Of a stretch of 64,000 bases of DNA, positions 34,331 to 43,740 are shown piece after piece; the stretch's first letter is position 1, and each line of letters begins with the position of its first letter. The notes under the pieces are model-generated. The model saw nothing but the letters and a program-made list of their open reading frames with translations, ran no database searches and was not told the origin of the DNA. Location: NCBI RefSeq assembly GCF_013403865.1, contig NZ_JABFDK010000008.1, positions 62,001 through 126,000 of the forward strand, read 5' to 3'. A program made the position numbers and the translations under genes. Origin of the DNA: Winogradskyella costae. GTDB taxonomy: Bacteria > Bacteroidota > Bacteroidia > Flavobacteriales > Flavobacteriaceae.

Positions 34331-35092
34331 ATGAGTAAAACACAACATTTTAAATACTCTAACAATATTATTATCTATCCTTTGTTGATTTTATTTGCTA
34401 TTTGGTTGGTGTTTTGGTACCAAGTAAGGATTGATAGTGGCATTAAGGCGTTTGGTATTAGACCTCAAAAACTAGAAGGACTTGCAGGTGTTGTTACAAG
34501 TCCATTTTTGCATGGAGATATAAATCATATTTATAATAATTCTTTTCCCCTTTTTGTATTAACTGTTGCTTTGTTTTATTTTTATAGTAAAATAGCATGG
34601 AAGGTTATTGGTTTTGGCATTTTGCTTTCTGGTTTTATGACCTGGCTTATTGCTAACTCAGGGAATCATATAGGAGCTAGTGGATTGGTATATGTCTTAG
34701 TTAGCTTTATATTTTTTAAAGGTATATTAGCTAAACATTACCGTCTGATAGCATTGTCGTTAATGGTTATCTTTCTTTATGGAAGTATGATTTGGTATGT
34801 GTTCCCAATAAAAACAGGAATGTCTTGGGAAGGGCATTTAAGTGGTTTAATTACCGGACTAGTATTCGCTTTAATATTTAGAAAACAAGTTGCAAAACCA
34901 GACCGTTATAAATGGGAACAACCCGATTATAACGAAGAAGATGATCCGTTTATGAAACACTTTGATGAAAATGGAAATTTTATTGAGTTTGAACCTGAAG
35001 TCGAAATCGAAAATGAATCTGAACTCAAAATTGAACCTGAAATAAAACAAGCTCAAAGAATCAATTACATCTTTAAGAAAAACGAAAACTAA
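34331..35092 (+). CDS. Rhomboid-family intramembrane serine protease
   Basis: 253 residues. Six membrane helices are predicted, with the catalytic serine in GNHIGASGLVYVLV (Ser117) and histidine in MSWEGHLSG (His169), the Ser-His dyad of rhomboids; SPFLHGDINHIYNNS is the conserved L1-helix region. The C-terminal cytoplasmic tail (~190-253) is acidic with Glu-Pro-Glu repeats. The chosen ATG follows the promoter boxes; a longer frame reaches into rarA and is rejected. Substrates unknown. Confidence 0.9.
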   Translation: MSKTQHFKYSNNIIIYPLLILFAIWLVFWYQVRIDSGIKAFGIRPQKLEGLAGVVTSPFLHGDINHIYNNSFPLFVLTVALFYFYSKIAWKVIGFGILLSGFMTWLIANSGNHIGASGLVYVLVSFIFFKGILAKHYRLIALSLMVIFLYGSMIWYVFPIKTGMSWEGHLSGLITGLVFALIFRKQVAKPDRYKWEQPDYNEEDDPFMKHFDENGNFIEFEPEVEIENESELKIEPEIKQAQRINYIFKKNEN

Positions 35093-35163
35093 ATTTTATC
35101 AGCGAAAGAACAGCTAATGTGATTCAATGTGAAAAATGATTTAATTTCAATTTTACAATTTTT

Positions 35164-35219
35164 GCTAAAGGCTAAAGGCTAAAGGCTAAAGGCTAAAGGC
35201 TAAAGGCTAAAGGCTAAAG
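35164..35219. repeat. Perfect 7-bp tandem repeat (GCTAAAG)8
   Basis: Eight identical GCTAAAG units, followed by a partial GCTAA that reaches the stop codon of rlmB. It sits between the convergent rhomboid and rlmB genes. The GG pairs are spaced by five bases in the plus strand. Perfect copies are expected to change number by replication slippage. Confidence 0.95.
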
Positions 35220-35224
35220 GCTAA

Positions 35225-35959
35225 CTAACTACGTTGCCTAACAGCTTCATATAAAAACGCACCACAAGCTACAGAAACATTTAAAGATTCAATTTCTCCT
35301 AGTATGGGAAGTTTAGCTTGGTCATCAACTACTTTTAATACAGACGGATTAATACCTCTGCCTTCAGATCCCATGATTATGGCACAAGGTTCTTTAAACG
35401 ATACATCGTATAGAAAGTGCTCTGCTTTTTCTGTTGCAGCAATAACTCTAATGCCAGAAGATTGCATATGAAAAACCGCATCTTTTATATGATCTACTTT
35501 ACAAATTGGCATTTTAAAAATAGCACCAGCACTTGTTTTAATCGTATCTCCATTTATAGGAGCTCCACCCTTTTTCTGAATAATAATGCCATTAACGCCA
35601 GTACATTCTGCAGTACGGACTATAGCACCAAAATTTCTAACATCACTTAATTGATCTAATAAAAGGAATAACGGTGTTTTTCCAGATTCGATAACACTCA
35701 TTACTAAGTCGTCAATATCATGAAACTCAATTGGGGAAATTTGGGCAACGGCACCTTGATGGTTTCCATGTGTTAAGCGATTCAACTTTTCTACAGGTAC
35801 GTATGATGAATTGATACCTGCAGAACGAATAGCTTGTTCTAGTTCTTTAAACAATTCACCTTGCAACCCTTTTTGCATAAAAACCTTGTCAATAGTTTCG
35901 TTAGATTTAATGGCTTCTATAATTGCTCTAATTCCAAAAATTGTAGTTTCGTTTTTCAT
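35225..35959 (-). CDS. rlmB: 23S rRNA (guanosine-2'-O)-methyltransferase RlmB
   Basis: 244 residues of the SPOUT/TrmH fold. The N-terminal substrate-binding part has TIFGIRAIIEAI and NRLTHGNHQGAVAQ. The catalytic domain has FLLLDQLSDVRNFGAIVRTAE (motif 1), IIMGSEGRGI (motif 2) and LNVSVACGAFLYE (motif 3, knot). It methylates G2251 of 23S rRNA in the P-loop. The stop is contiguous with the tandem repeat. Single gene. Confidence 0.93.
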   Translation of the reverse strand: MKNETTIFGIRAIIEAIKSNETIDKVFMQKGLQGELFKELEQAIRSAGINSSYVPVEKLNRLTHGNHQGAVAQISPIEFHDIDDLVMSVIESGKTPLFLLLDQLSDVRNFGAIVRTAECTGVNGIIIQKKGGAPINGDTIKTSAGAIFKMPICKVDHIKDAVFHMQSSGIRVIAATEKAEHFLYDVSFKEPCAIIMGSEGRGINPSVLKVVDDQAKLPILGEIESLNVSVACGAFLYEAVRQRS

Positions 35960-36052
35960 GCTATAAAAGCTAGGTTTTGTTTAAAAGTTATACTGCAAAA
36001 TTAGTTTTTAATAGCGTAATAATTTAATATCTTTCACTAAAAGTTCTTAATT

Positions 36053-37330
36053 ATGAAAATTAAAGTAATCTCTCTATGTTTCTTAGTGGTAATTGTATGG
36101 TCATGTAACAAAGAAGATAGTTATACTACAACTGAAATAATAGAAGAAGTAGTGCTTTCTGACGAGGTAGAATTATACGATTCAGATAAACTTGAAAACA
36201 GCTTAGTTCTTGGCGTTATAAATGGAGGTACGTATTCTTTTTTAATTGATAAAACAGGACGAAAACTAAAAGAATGGAATTTTGAAAATAACTTGGGTAA
36301 TGATTTAGTAGTATTGCCAAGTGGCCAACTATTAGGTATTTTTAAGCCAGATGGTGATCTTGAGTTTTCATTTGGCGGATATGGCGGTGTCATTAAAATC
36401 ATAAATACTGACGGTTCTATTGATTGGGAGTTTGATTATCATTCTAGTACATATTTAGCACATCATGATATAGAGATGTTACCAAATGGAAATGTTCTAA
36501 TTTTAGTATGGGAGAAAGTTGTTAAAAGTGAGCTTCAATCGTATGGGATTAATGCTGTTGATGATGTTTATCCAGAAATGTTAATTGAGGTTAACCCAAG
36601 TAGTAATGCGATAGTTTGGGAGTGGCACTCTAAAGACCATTTTGTGCAAGATATTGATGAAACTTTACCTAACTATGGCATTATAGCAGATAACCCACAG
36701 CTGATTAATCCTAATTACGCCTTAAGTGATAATGGAGATATTATGCATGGTAATGGAATCGATTATGATCCTGAAAAAGATGTGATTTTTTTAAGTATCA
36801 ATTTCTTTAGTGAAGTCTGGGTTATCGATCATTCTACTACTATCGCTGAAGCTTCTACTAATATAGGTGGTAATTATGAGAAAGGAGGAGATTTGATTTA
36901 TAGGTTTGGTAATCCTGGTGCTTATAATAATTTGAGTGGTACACGATTATTTGATAATAATCATTTTCCAAATTTCCTAGAGTCTAATGAACCAGGTGCT
37001 GGAAATGTTCTAGTTTTTAATAATGGAGCAAGTCAGGGACAGTCTATTATTTATGAACTTGTAATGCCGTCTAATTATAATTTAGTGCCAAATTCTGATA
37101 ATGAGCCAGAAGTAGCATGGAGTTTTACTCATGAAGATTTGTTTAATCAAAGAATTTCTGGTGCGGTGCGCCTCAAAAATGGAAATACGCTTATTTGTGA
37201 GGGAGATTATGGATTTTGGGAAGTGACTAGAGAAAAAGAAATTGTGTGGAAGTACAATGAAGTCGGTAGTTTTTGGAGAGCTTATAATTATTTGCCTACG
37301 GATAGTGCTATTTTAAATTTAGGACTGTAA
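36053..37330 (+). CDS. Arylsulfotransferase-like lipoprotein
   Basis: 425 residues, lipoprotein (lipobox VWSC, Cys18, followed by NKED). Repeated propeller-like blades with the arylsulfotransferase phrases LVVLPSGQLLGIF, YLAHHDIEMLPNGNVLIL, VWEWHSKDHF, DIMHGNGIDYDPEKD and GAVRLKNGNTLICEGDYGF fit the Asst/arylsulfotransferase family, whose members transfer sulfate between aromatics. The HHD motif may carry a catalytic His. It faces the SusC-SusD operon across a shared terminator; whether they act together is not shown. Confidence 0.8.
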   Translation: MKIKVISLCFLVVIVWSCNKEDSYTTTEIIEEVVLSDEVELYDSDKLENSLVLGVINGGTYSFLIDKTGRKLKEWNFENNLGNDLVVLPSGQLLGIFKPDGDLEFSFGGYGGVIKIINTDGSIDWEFDYHSSTYLAHHDIEMLPNGNVLILVWEKVVKSELQSYGINAVDDVYPEMLIEVNPSSNAIVWEWHSKDHFVQDIDETLPNYGIIADNPQLINPNYALSDNGDIMHGNGIDYDPEKDVIFLSINFFSEVWVIDHSTTIAEASTNIGGNYEKGGDLIYRFGNPGAYNNLSGTRLFDNNHFPNFLESNEPGAGNVLVFNNGASQGQSIIYELVMPSNYNLVPNSDNEPEVAWSFTHEDLFNQRISGAVRLKNGNTLICEGDYGFWEVTREKEIVWKYNEVGSFWRAYNYLPTDSAILNLGL

Positions 37331-37454
37331 AGGAATTACAATCAGTGATATTTGAATTAAACCAAATAAAATGATATTTGATTGTCATTTTAGAAAAATA
37401 TTTAGCCTGTAATAAATATACTTTTAGATAATTTTTTAGAAGTATAGGACATAA

Positions 37455-37486
37455 AAAAACCGTTGAAAGTTAATTCAACGGTTTTT
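37455..37486. terminator. Bidirectional terminator
   Basis: AAAAACCGTTGAA and TTCAACGGTTTTT form a perfect 13-bp stem with a 6-base loop (AGTTAA). It lies between the convergent arylsulfotransferase gene and the SusC-SusD operon, and can terminate both. Confidence 0.92.
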
Positions 37487-37525
37487 ATTTTATGATGTAA
37501 TTAATCTAATTTAGGTCAGTTTCGT

Positions 37526-38407
37526 TTATTCGGCACATAAAATTACCGAAAGTGGCCCGGCATCAGATCCTGCTTCAACAGCTAAAAGAAGCTGATCATC
37601 AGGGCCATAAATTTCAAATGAAATCTCACCATATTCATCACCAGGGTAAAACCATACCGCCGTTTCTACACCATTAGGAATGGTTAGAGTTGCAGTTCCA
37701 TTACTAGGTTCGTCAACACAATCATAAGGAACGTCCACATAAGGATTGCATAATCCCACTTCTTGATCTAAAACGCCATCCAAAAATAATTGTAAGCCGT
37801 TACCTCCATTTGCATCATTTGTTTGCCATCCGTCTCCGTAGCTGTCATGCATTTCAACTCTGTAAGTACCTGGCTGGGGAGCACAGCTTACAGCATATTG
37901 CAGGAAGTAAGTGTTGTTGTCAATCTGATTGAAATCCGCTGCGTAATAATTTGTACTTCCATCACTGGTTAAGGTTTCTAAAACAGTACCGTCGCTTAAA
38001 GTAAATGCAGGATAAAAATAAAGGATGTCCCCGGCCATTAAGTCAGTAGGAGTACTCAACTCAGAGAAAGCGCTAATAACTTCTGCACCGGTAATGACAT
38101 AATCTTTAGGGAAGGTTGTGACACCTGCGTCCAAAGTAATAGGTCCGTAAATATCCCCATTTACTGTCTTGTATAGCGCTCTCAAATCATATGAATTTGG
38201 ATTGCCTATGGCTAAATCAACATTAAATTCAAGATTTAAGGTTGCAAACGTTGTGTTTATAATTGAGGTGGCGCTACCATCTACTATGGTTAAATTTCCT
38301 AATGCGCCATTTTTGTACCCTATTACAGAATCTCCACCGTCATTTTCGCAAGCGATATTGATGGCGCAAAATGCTAAAATAAAGGTTATAATTTTTATAT
38401 TTTTCAT
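37526..38407 (-). CDS. SusC-SusD-linked surface lipoprotein
   Basis: 293 residues, lipoprotein (lipobox NIAC, Cys20, then ENDGGD). The N-terminal ~150 residues are a beta-sandwich-like region; the C-terminal part carries EMHDSYGDGWQTND with GGNGLQLFLDG, a calcium- or ligand-binding-like motif (DSYGDGW) seen in other flavobacterial surface proteins, and four cysteines that could pair. It begins 13 bases after susD in the same operon, so it may be an extra surface ligand-binding subunit. Function unknown. Confidence 0.65.
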   Translation of the reverse strand: MKNIKIITFILAFCAINIACENDGGDSVIGYKNGALGNLTIVDGSATSIINTTFATLNLEFNVDLAIGNPNSYDLRALYKTVNGDIYGPITLDAGVTTFPKDYVITGAEVISAFSELSTPTDLMAGDILYFYPAFTLSDGTVLETLTSDGSTNYYAADFNQIDNNTYFLQYAVSCAPQPGTYRVEMHDSYGDGWQTNDANGGNGLQLFLDGVLDQEVGLCNPYVDVPYDCVDEPSNGTATLTIPNGVETAVWFYPGDEYGEISFEIYGPDDQLLLAVEAGSDAGPLSVILCAE

Positions 38408-38420
38408 GTCTTTTTTTTAT

Positions 38421-40130
38421 TTAGTTATCCCAAAATATAGTGTATGTTGTTGCATCTTTTTGGTCAGGAGAGTTGCGGTTAACCTCCAATTCAGATTGTG
38501 GCCAGAATAGTGACACTTGGTAAGGTCGATTACTTTCAGTTTCGCTATCTTCTAAAGGTGCAAAATTACCAGGTACCTTAATATCTAATTGATATTCTGG
38601 CGATGGACCGTTGGGATCAGCTAAGATAGGGTAGCCTGTTCGTCTGTAATCGTTATACTGATCAAATGGGTCACCAAATGTAGCTACCCATTTTTGCGTC
38701 ATAATAATTTCTAGCCTCTTTTCTGTTGATGCTGCGTCATATTCAGCTAATATACCATTAATAAACTCATTAGCGCGCGGTGTACCTGCTAATAATGGTA
38801 CAGTTTGCGACGTTTGAGAGTTCGCAACAACCTTATCTACCTTAGTAAATGATGCCATGATTGCACTTTGTAAAGTGGCTCTGGCATCTCCCGTTACTAA
38901 ACTGACATTGATAAGTTCTGCTCTAATAAATAAATATTCATCGTAAGTTAGTATTCTATGAGGAGCAGCACCTGTACCGGCGGTTACATCCGCAATTCCA
39001 CCTAAGCCGTCATCATATCTTCCGCCAGCAACAAATATTCCTGGGTAGGTTGATGAATTTCTTGAAGAACCATCTCGATCCGGTCCTACGCTACCAAATC
39101 TTATAGAATGAAAACCAGAGGAAGAATCAAAATAATCTGCTTTGGGATCGCCTGTAGTTGGATCACCAACATCTGGTGGTAATTGTCCAGGAATCAATTG
39201 GTTAAAATAGTAATATGGTAATCTTGGATCTGCTACATTATTGTGAATTGTTGGATTCCAACCTTTTAATATTTCATAAAACCATGGACTTGCGTGGTGC
39301 GCTGTCTGACCTGTTAAATAAGAATCTCTGAAAAGAGGGTTGCGTTCTTCTGCTGGAGACTGTGTTGTAGAATAGTTAAATTGAAAATCATCTTCATAGC
39401 TATCCATAAAATTACCTTGCGAAATTAATGTGCTTAATTTACTTGAATCAAACAAAGATGAAAGTCTAATTTCATTATAGAGTTTTAATTTGAGTGTATT
39501 TACAAACTTGTTCCATTTGGAAATATCTCCACCATAATATAAATCTTGAGTTCCAGGATTTGATCCTTCACCACTATTAATGTTTACCAAACCTTGATCG
39601 ATTAAATCTAAAGCATTTTGATATACAGCCATTTGTTCTTCGAACTCAGGGCTTAATATTCCAAGTTCTAATTGCGCAGCTTCGGTATATGGAGCATCAC
39701 CCCAAATATCCACAATAATAGTAGTTGCGTAACCTTTTAACACTTGTGCCATACCAACAGTTATCATTTCATTTTCTTCGGTACCTTGCGCGATGATTTG
39801 ATTTGTTGACGTAAATACAGAGTATGCTACATTCCATGTATTGTTTACAGTAATATTATCTTGCTTAGCACCATATTGATCTTGTTCTTCTCGGAATACG
39901 AACTGATGAATGTAAGCAGAAAGAACTTCTGCAGAGTACAACCTGAATTCCGTAATATCATTAAAGCTTATTTCAGCGTCTGTTAATAACTGTACTATTG
40001 GCACAGCAGTGGGGTTATTGGGGTCTTCATTAACATCTAAATAATCGCTGCAGTTATAACAAATAACAGAAATTAATGTTATACCCAACACCAAAATTCT
40101 TTTTGGATTTATTTTAAATATATTTTTCAT
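38421..40130 (-). CDS. susD: SusD/RagB-family outer-membrane lipoprotein
   Basis: 569 residues, lipoprotein (CYNCSDYLDVNEDPN; lipobox Cys about 27). It is a TPR-like helical SusD fold with typical phrases such as NPNNPT, VQLLTDAEISFND, WNVAYSVFTSTNQIIAQ, LKGYATTIIVDIWGDAPYTEA, KLYNEIRLSSLF and LEIIMTQKWVATFGDPFDQYNDYRRTGYP. SusD caps the partner SusC channel and binds the nutrient. It starts 12 bases after susC. The sequence belongs to the SusD-like_2 type. The symbol names the family, not the starch system. Confidence 0.92.
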   Translation of the reverse strand: MKNIFKINPKRILVLGITLISVICYNCSDYLDVNEDPNNPTAVPIVQLLTDAEISFNDITEFRLYSAEVLSAYIHQFVFREEQDQYGAKQDNITVNNTWNVAYSVFTSTNQIIAQGTEENEMITVGMAQVLKGYATTIIVDIWGDAPYTEAAQLELGILSPEFEEQMAVYQNALDLIDQGLVNINSGEGSNPGTQDLYYGGDISKWNKFVNTLKLKLYNEIRLSSLFDSSKLSTLISQGNFMDSYEDDFQFNYSTTQSPAEERNPLFRDSYLTGQTAHHASPWFYEILKGWNPTIHNNVADPRLPYYYFNQLIPGQLPPDVGDPTTGDPKADYFDSSSGFHSIRFGSVGPDRDGSSRNSSTYPGIFVAGGRYDDGLGGIADVTAGTGAAPHRILTYDEYLFIRAELINVSLVTGDARATLQSAIMASFTKVDKVVANSQTSQTVPLLAGTPRANEFINGILAEYDAASTEKRLEIIMTQKWVATFGDPFDQYNDYRRTGYPILADPNGPSPEYQLDIKVPGNFAPLEDSETESNRPYQVSLFWPQSELEVNRNSPDQKDATTYTIFWDN

Positions 40131-40142
40131 AATTATTTTTTT

Positions 40143-43100
40143 TTAAAATGTAACATTAAGTCTTATTCCATAGCGTTTTGAGTTCGGTGCAGACTGCGTC
40201 TCAATACCTTGAAGATTACTGCTGCCATATGCGGTAATATCTGGATCAAAATTGGTGTACTTTGGAACGTTTGGCGCAAAGTACCAAAGATTATTTCCTA
40301 TAATTGATACATTTAAAGAACCAATAAATGTTTTCTCTAAAAACTTTCTCGGAACATCATAGCCTAAGGATATTTCTCTTAAACGATACACAGTTCCATC
40401 ATATATATTCGCTTCATCGACACTATTAATAGCGAAAGTATTAGAGTTAGTAGTAGGAGAGAAGTATAAATTATTCGCTGTCAATTGTGTTGTGTTTGGT
40501 ATTTGATCACCATTTACATCTAAAATAGGTAAGCCTGATGTTGGATCACCATAGAAACCAGGAATAATAAATGTTCCTTCTCTATCTTCTGTGTCTTTAG
40601 TTACACCTCTACCTAAAAGGGAACTAATAGTAGAAGAAGAGATGTCTCCACCTTCTTTCCAGTCAATCTGTGCACCAAAAGTAAATCCTTTGTATTTAAC
40701 CGTGTTGATAAAACCAATCTTAAAATCGGGAGTTGGATCTCCAATAACTTTATTGTCTAAAGCTTGTAGGACACCACCGCCGCCTTCTTCAATTAAAAAG
40801 TTGCCGTTTGCATCTCTCGCAAAAGCCGTCCCATAAAACACTCCAAAAGGTTGCCCTTTTTTAGCATACGCAATTTGATTAACATCAATAGCAAACTGAT
40901 CTAAACCTTCGATTAATTCGTTTACAACATTTTTGTTTTTAGTAAAAGAGGTAAACATGGTCCATGAAAAGTCGTCTGTACGAATTGGAGTTAAAGTTAA
41001 CCCGATCTCGTAACCTTTGTTTTCCATTTCTCCAATGTTTGTTAGAAACGAAGAATATCCAGTTGAGTTAGGCACATTTACAGGAGAAATTAAATCTGTT
41101 GTCGTTTTCGTGTAATAGGTGAAATCTAGAATAATCCGCTTATTAAAAAACTCCAAATCAGCTCCAATTTCAAACTCTTCAGTATTCTCTTTAGTTAGAC
41201 TAGGGTTTCCTAGTGTCGTAGGGATAAATACATTTGGTTGACCGTCCCATACGGAACCTATACCAAAAACCTTATTAATTTGATAAGGTTGTGCATCACG
41301 ACTCACGTTAGCCCATCCACCACGAATTTTACCATAGTTTAAAATTTCATTATCAATACCTAACGCATCCGTGAAGACGAAAGATGCAGATACTGAAGGG
41401 TAGAATGAGCTGTTATCGTCTAGCGGTAATGTTGAGGACAAATCATTTCTAGCTGTAGCGTTTAAAAATAAATAATCTTTAAAACTTAGCCCTAGATCTC
41501 CAAACATACCAACTAATCGTCTACGCGTAGTAATATCATAATCGGATGTAACATTAGCGGTGTTGTTAATAGTAAAAATATCATCTGCAATTAGTTCTGT
41601 ACCTGTATAACCTACATCGTGGGTAGATTGCTGATTGACGTTGTTTCCTACAATGAAATTTAAATTGATGTCATCCGATAAATCGTAATTAAAATTTAGA
41701 GTTAAAGTAGATTCAATTTCTTCACTGTCATAATCTTCTGTAACAATACGTCCAAGAGTCGCAGCTGCTCTAGAGCCTTTATCCGTAATTTCAATTCTTC
41801 CTAGACTATATCTGTTGACCCCTAACTGATATCGTGCACTAATGTGACTATTGAAGTCATATGAGAAATTTACGTTAGCAACGGTTCTGTTTGTTCCAGT
41901 TCTGATTTGATTATGTTCCCAAGACCATAATGGATGATCCCAACCACCATTAGGTATTACAGGGGCGCCATTAGCATCTTCGTATGGTAGATTTAGATCC
42001 CAATTACGACCTAATACCAAAGTTCTAGCGAAAGAAGAAGCTGCACCAGCAAATTGATTTTCACCAAAGAAAGCACCGACTTGGTATCCGTCAGAATAAC
42101 TTAAATTACCTCCAATAGTTAAGCCATTTTCTAATTTGGTATTTCCACCTACAGAAAAATTGGTTCTTTTGTAGGTGTTAAAAGGAATATAGCCTTCTTG
42201 ATCTAGGTTCGAAATAGTAACATTGAAATTAGAATTTTCTCCATTAGAACTAAATGATACTGAATTATCTCTTACGAATCCTGTTTTAAATAGATCCTTC
42301 ACGTTATTTGGTTTAGCTTCATAAGCTATTGTTGGCCCAAATTGATCAGGGAAAGCAGTGAGTAAAGTGTTCCATGTTGGAATGGTTTCAAGCGAGTCAA
42401 AACGAGCACCCCAAGATCCATTGAAATTACCGTAGCTGAAGTTGGTTCCAGGGCCATAAGTGTTTTGGTAATCTGGTAGGTTTGCTATTTTTTCAAAATA
42501 TGCACCACTAGTTAAACTAACCTCAAACCCTTTTCTAGAATTTCCTCCGGATTTTCCAGATTTAGTTGTGATTACAATTACCCCGTCCACAGCCCTAGAT
42601 CCGTAAAGAGCAGCGGCAACTGAACCTTTCAAGACTTGTACATCTGCAATGTTATTTGGGTCTAAGGTAGATATACCAGACTCATAGCCACCACCACCAG
42701 TAATTTGGCTTGATGTTGTGATTTGATCGTTGCTGTAAGGCGTGCCATCAACAATAAATAAAGGCTGGTTGGTTCCTTGAAAGGAAGTAGTACCTCTAAT
42801 CGTGATTTTGTTGGAAGCTCCGGCAACTCCAGTGGAAACGTTAACGTTTACACCAGGGACTTTACCGTTTAATGAACGGATTAAATCTGGTTCTGAGTTG
42901 TCTACAATTTCTTCGGATTTAACTGCTTTAACAGAATAACCTAGGGATTTTGCATTTCTTTTAATACCCAAAGCAGTGACAACTACTTCATCTAATGAAG
43001 ATGCGTCTTCTTCTAATGCAACATTAATAGTATTTGAACTACCAACTACGACTTCTTCAGTTTTAAGTCCTATGTAGCTAATTATTATAATATCGCCTAC

Positions 43101-43298
43101 ATTAGCCTTTAACATAAATTTACCATCAAAATCGGTTTGTGTTCCGGTTGTAGTCCCCTTGATAATGACATTTACTCCAGGTAAGGGTAGCCCTGAGACA
43201 TCAGACACCACGCCCGAAATTGTTTTCTCTTGCGCAAATGTGAGTTGTACAAGAAACACTAATAGTAGTGTTAAAAGTCCTCTGAATTTTGTTTTCAT
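40143..43298 (-). CDS. susC: SusC/RagA TonB-dependent outer-membrane receptor
   Basis: 1051 residues. Signal peptide (1-22), a carboxypeptidase-regulatory-like domain (~25-100, starting TISGVVSDVSGLPLPGVNV), the TonB-box-like LDEVVVTALG (~102-111), the plug (~115-240, with DVQVLKGSVAAALYGSRAVD), then a 22-strand barrel ending GIRLNVTF with a terminal aromatic. It imports a large nutrient, together with SusD, using TonB energy. The nutrient is not identified; there is no carbohydrate-active enzyme in this window. Confidence 0.95.
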   Translation of the reverse strand: MKTKFRGLLTLLLVFLVQLTFAQEKTISGVVSDVSGLPLPGVNVIIKGTTTGTQTDFDGKFMLKANVGDIIIISYIGLKTEEVVVGSSNTINVALEEDASSLDEVVVTALGIKRNAKSLGYSVKAVKSEEIVDNSEPDLIRSLNGKVPGVNVNVSTGVAGASNKITIRGTTSFQGTNQPLFIVDGTPYSNDQITTSSQITGGGGYESGISTLDPNNIADVQVLKGSVAAALYGSRAVDGVIVITTKSGKSGGNSRKGFEVSLTSGAYFEKIANLPDYQNTYGPGTNFSYGNFNGSWGARFDSLETIPTWNTLLTAFPDQFGPTIAYEAKPNNVKDLFKTGFVRDNSVSFSSNGENSNFNVTISNLDQEGYIPFNTYKRTNFSVGGNTKLENGLTIGGNLSYSDGYQVGAFFGENQFAGAASSFARTLVLGRNWDLNLPYEDANGAPVIPNGGWDHPLWSWEHNQIRTGTNRTVANVNFSYDFNSHISARYQLGVNRYSLGRIEITDKGSRAAATLGRIVTEDYDSEEIESTLTLNFNYDLSDDINLNFIVGNNVNQQSTHDVGYTGTELIADDIFTINNTANVTSDYDITTRRRLVGMFGDLGLSFKDYLFLNATARNDLSSTLPLDDNSSFYPSVSASFVFTDALGIDNEILNYGKIRGGWANVSRDAQPYQINKVFGIGSVWDGQPNVFIPTTLGNPSLTKENTEEFEIGADLEFFNKRIILDFTYYTKTTTDLISPVNVPNSTGYSSFLTNIGEMENKGYEIGLTLTPIRTDDFSWTMFTSFTKNKNVVNELIEGLDQFAIDVNQIAYAKKGQPFGVFYGTAFARDANGNFLIEEGGGGVLQALDNKVIGDPTPDFKIGFINTVKYKGFTFGAQIDWKEGGDISSSTISSLLGRGVTKDTEDREGTFIIPGFYGDPTSGLPILDVNGDQIPNTTQLTANNLYFSPTTNSNTFAINSVDEANIYDGTVYRLREISLGYDVPRKFLEKTFIGSLNVSIIGNNLWYFAPNVPKYTNFDPDITAYGSSNLQGIETQSAPNSKRYGIRLNVTF

Positions 43299-43740
43299 AT
43301 TTGTTATAGATTAGATGTGATTGTTATCAAATATGATAAAATTTTGTTAAAAATCCTATAATTATGAGATAAATTTTATTTTGTTCAATAAAATGTGTTT
43401 TGTAATAATTTGTTAAAAAAGCCTTCGTAATTTATGCTAGGTTGCTGCCTTTTAAAGGTGCTTATAGTAAAAGTGAATTTGTGCTTTTAGTTGTAGATAT
43501 TTATAGTAGAGACAATTACTATTTATGTAAGATTAACTTCGATTGTTTTACTGCTATTTTTTTTGTTTAAGATAGGATGTCTTATTGTATTTTAAATAAA
43601 AATACTAGCATGTTTTAGTAGAACTAAATTTATGAATATAGTTGTATCTATATTTTTTAACTTAATAATAAGAGGTAGGACCTCGTGGCTTTATTCAGTT
43701 TGCTTACAGATGGCTTTTCTGATATGCCAGGGAGAAGTGG
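43299..43740. other. Intergenic region upstream of the SusC operon, no clear feature
   Basis: This AT-rich stretch separates the susC start from the end of the Omp85-type gene, both on the minus strand. I saw no open frame of note, no strong -7 box on the minus strand before susC, no tandem repeat and no strong hairpin. Regulatory sites for the nutrient operon are probably here but cannot be pointed out. Confidence 0.6.

Noticed and set aside
35164..35224. Possible CRISPR-like array
   Set aside because: The repeat unit is only 7 bp and has no unique spacers.
36053..43298. Complete polysaccharide utilisation locus
   Set aside because: No glycoside hydrolase, lyase, sulfatase or hybrid sensor in the region; only the import pair and accessory lipoprotein.
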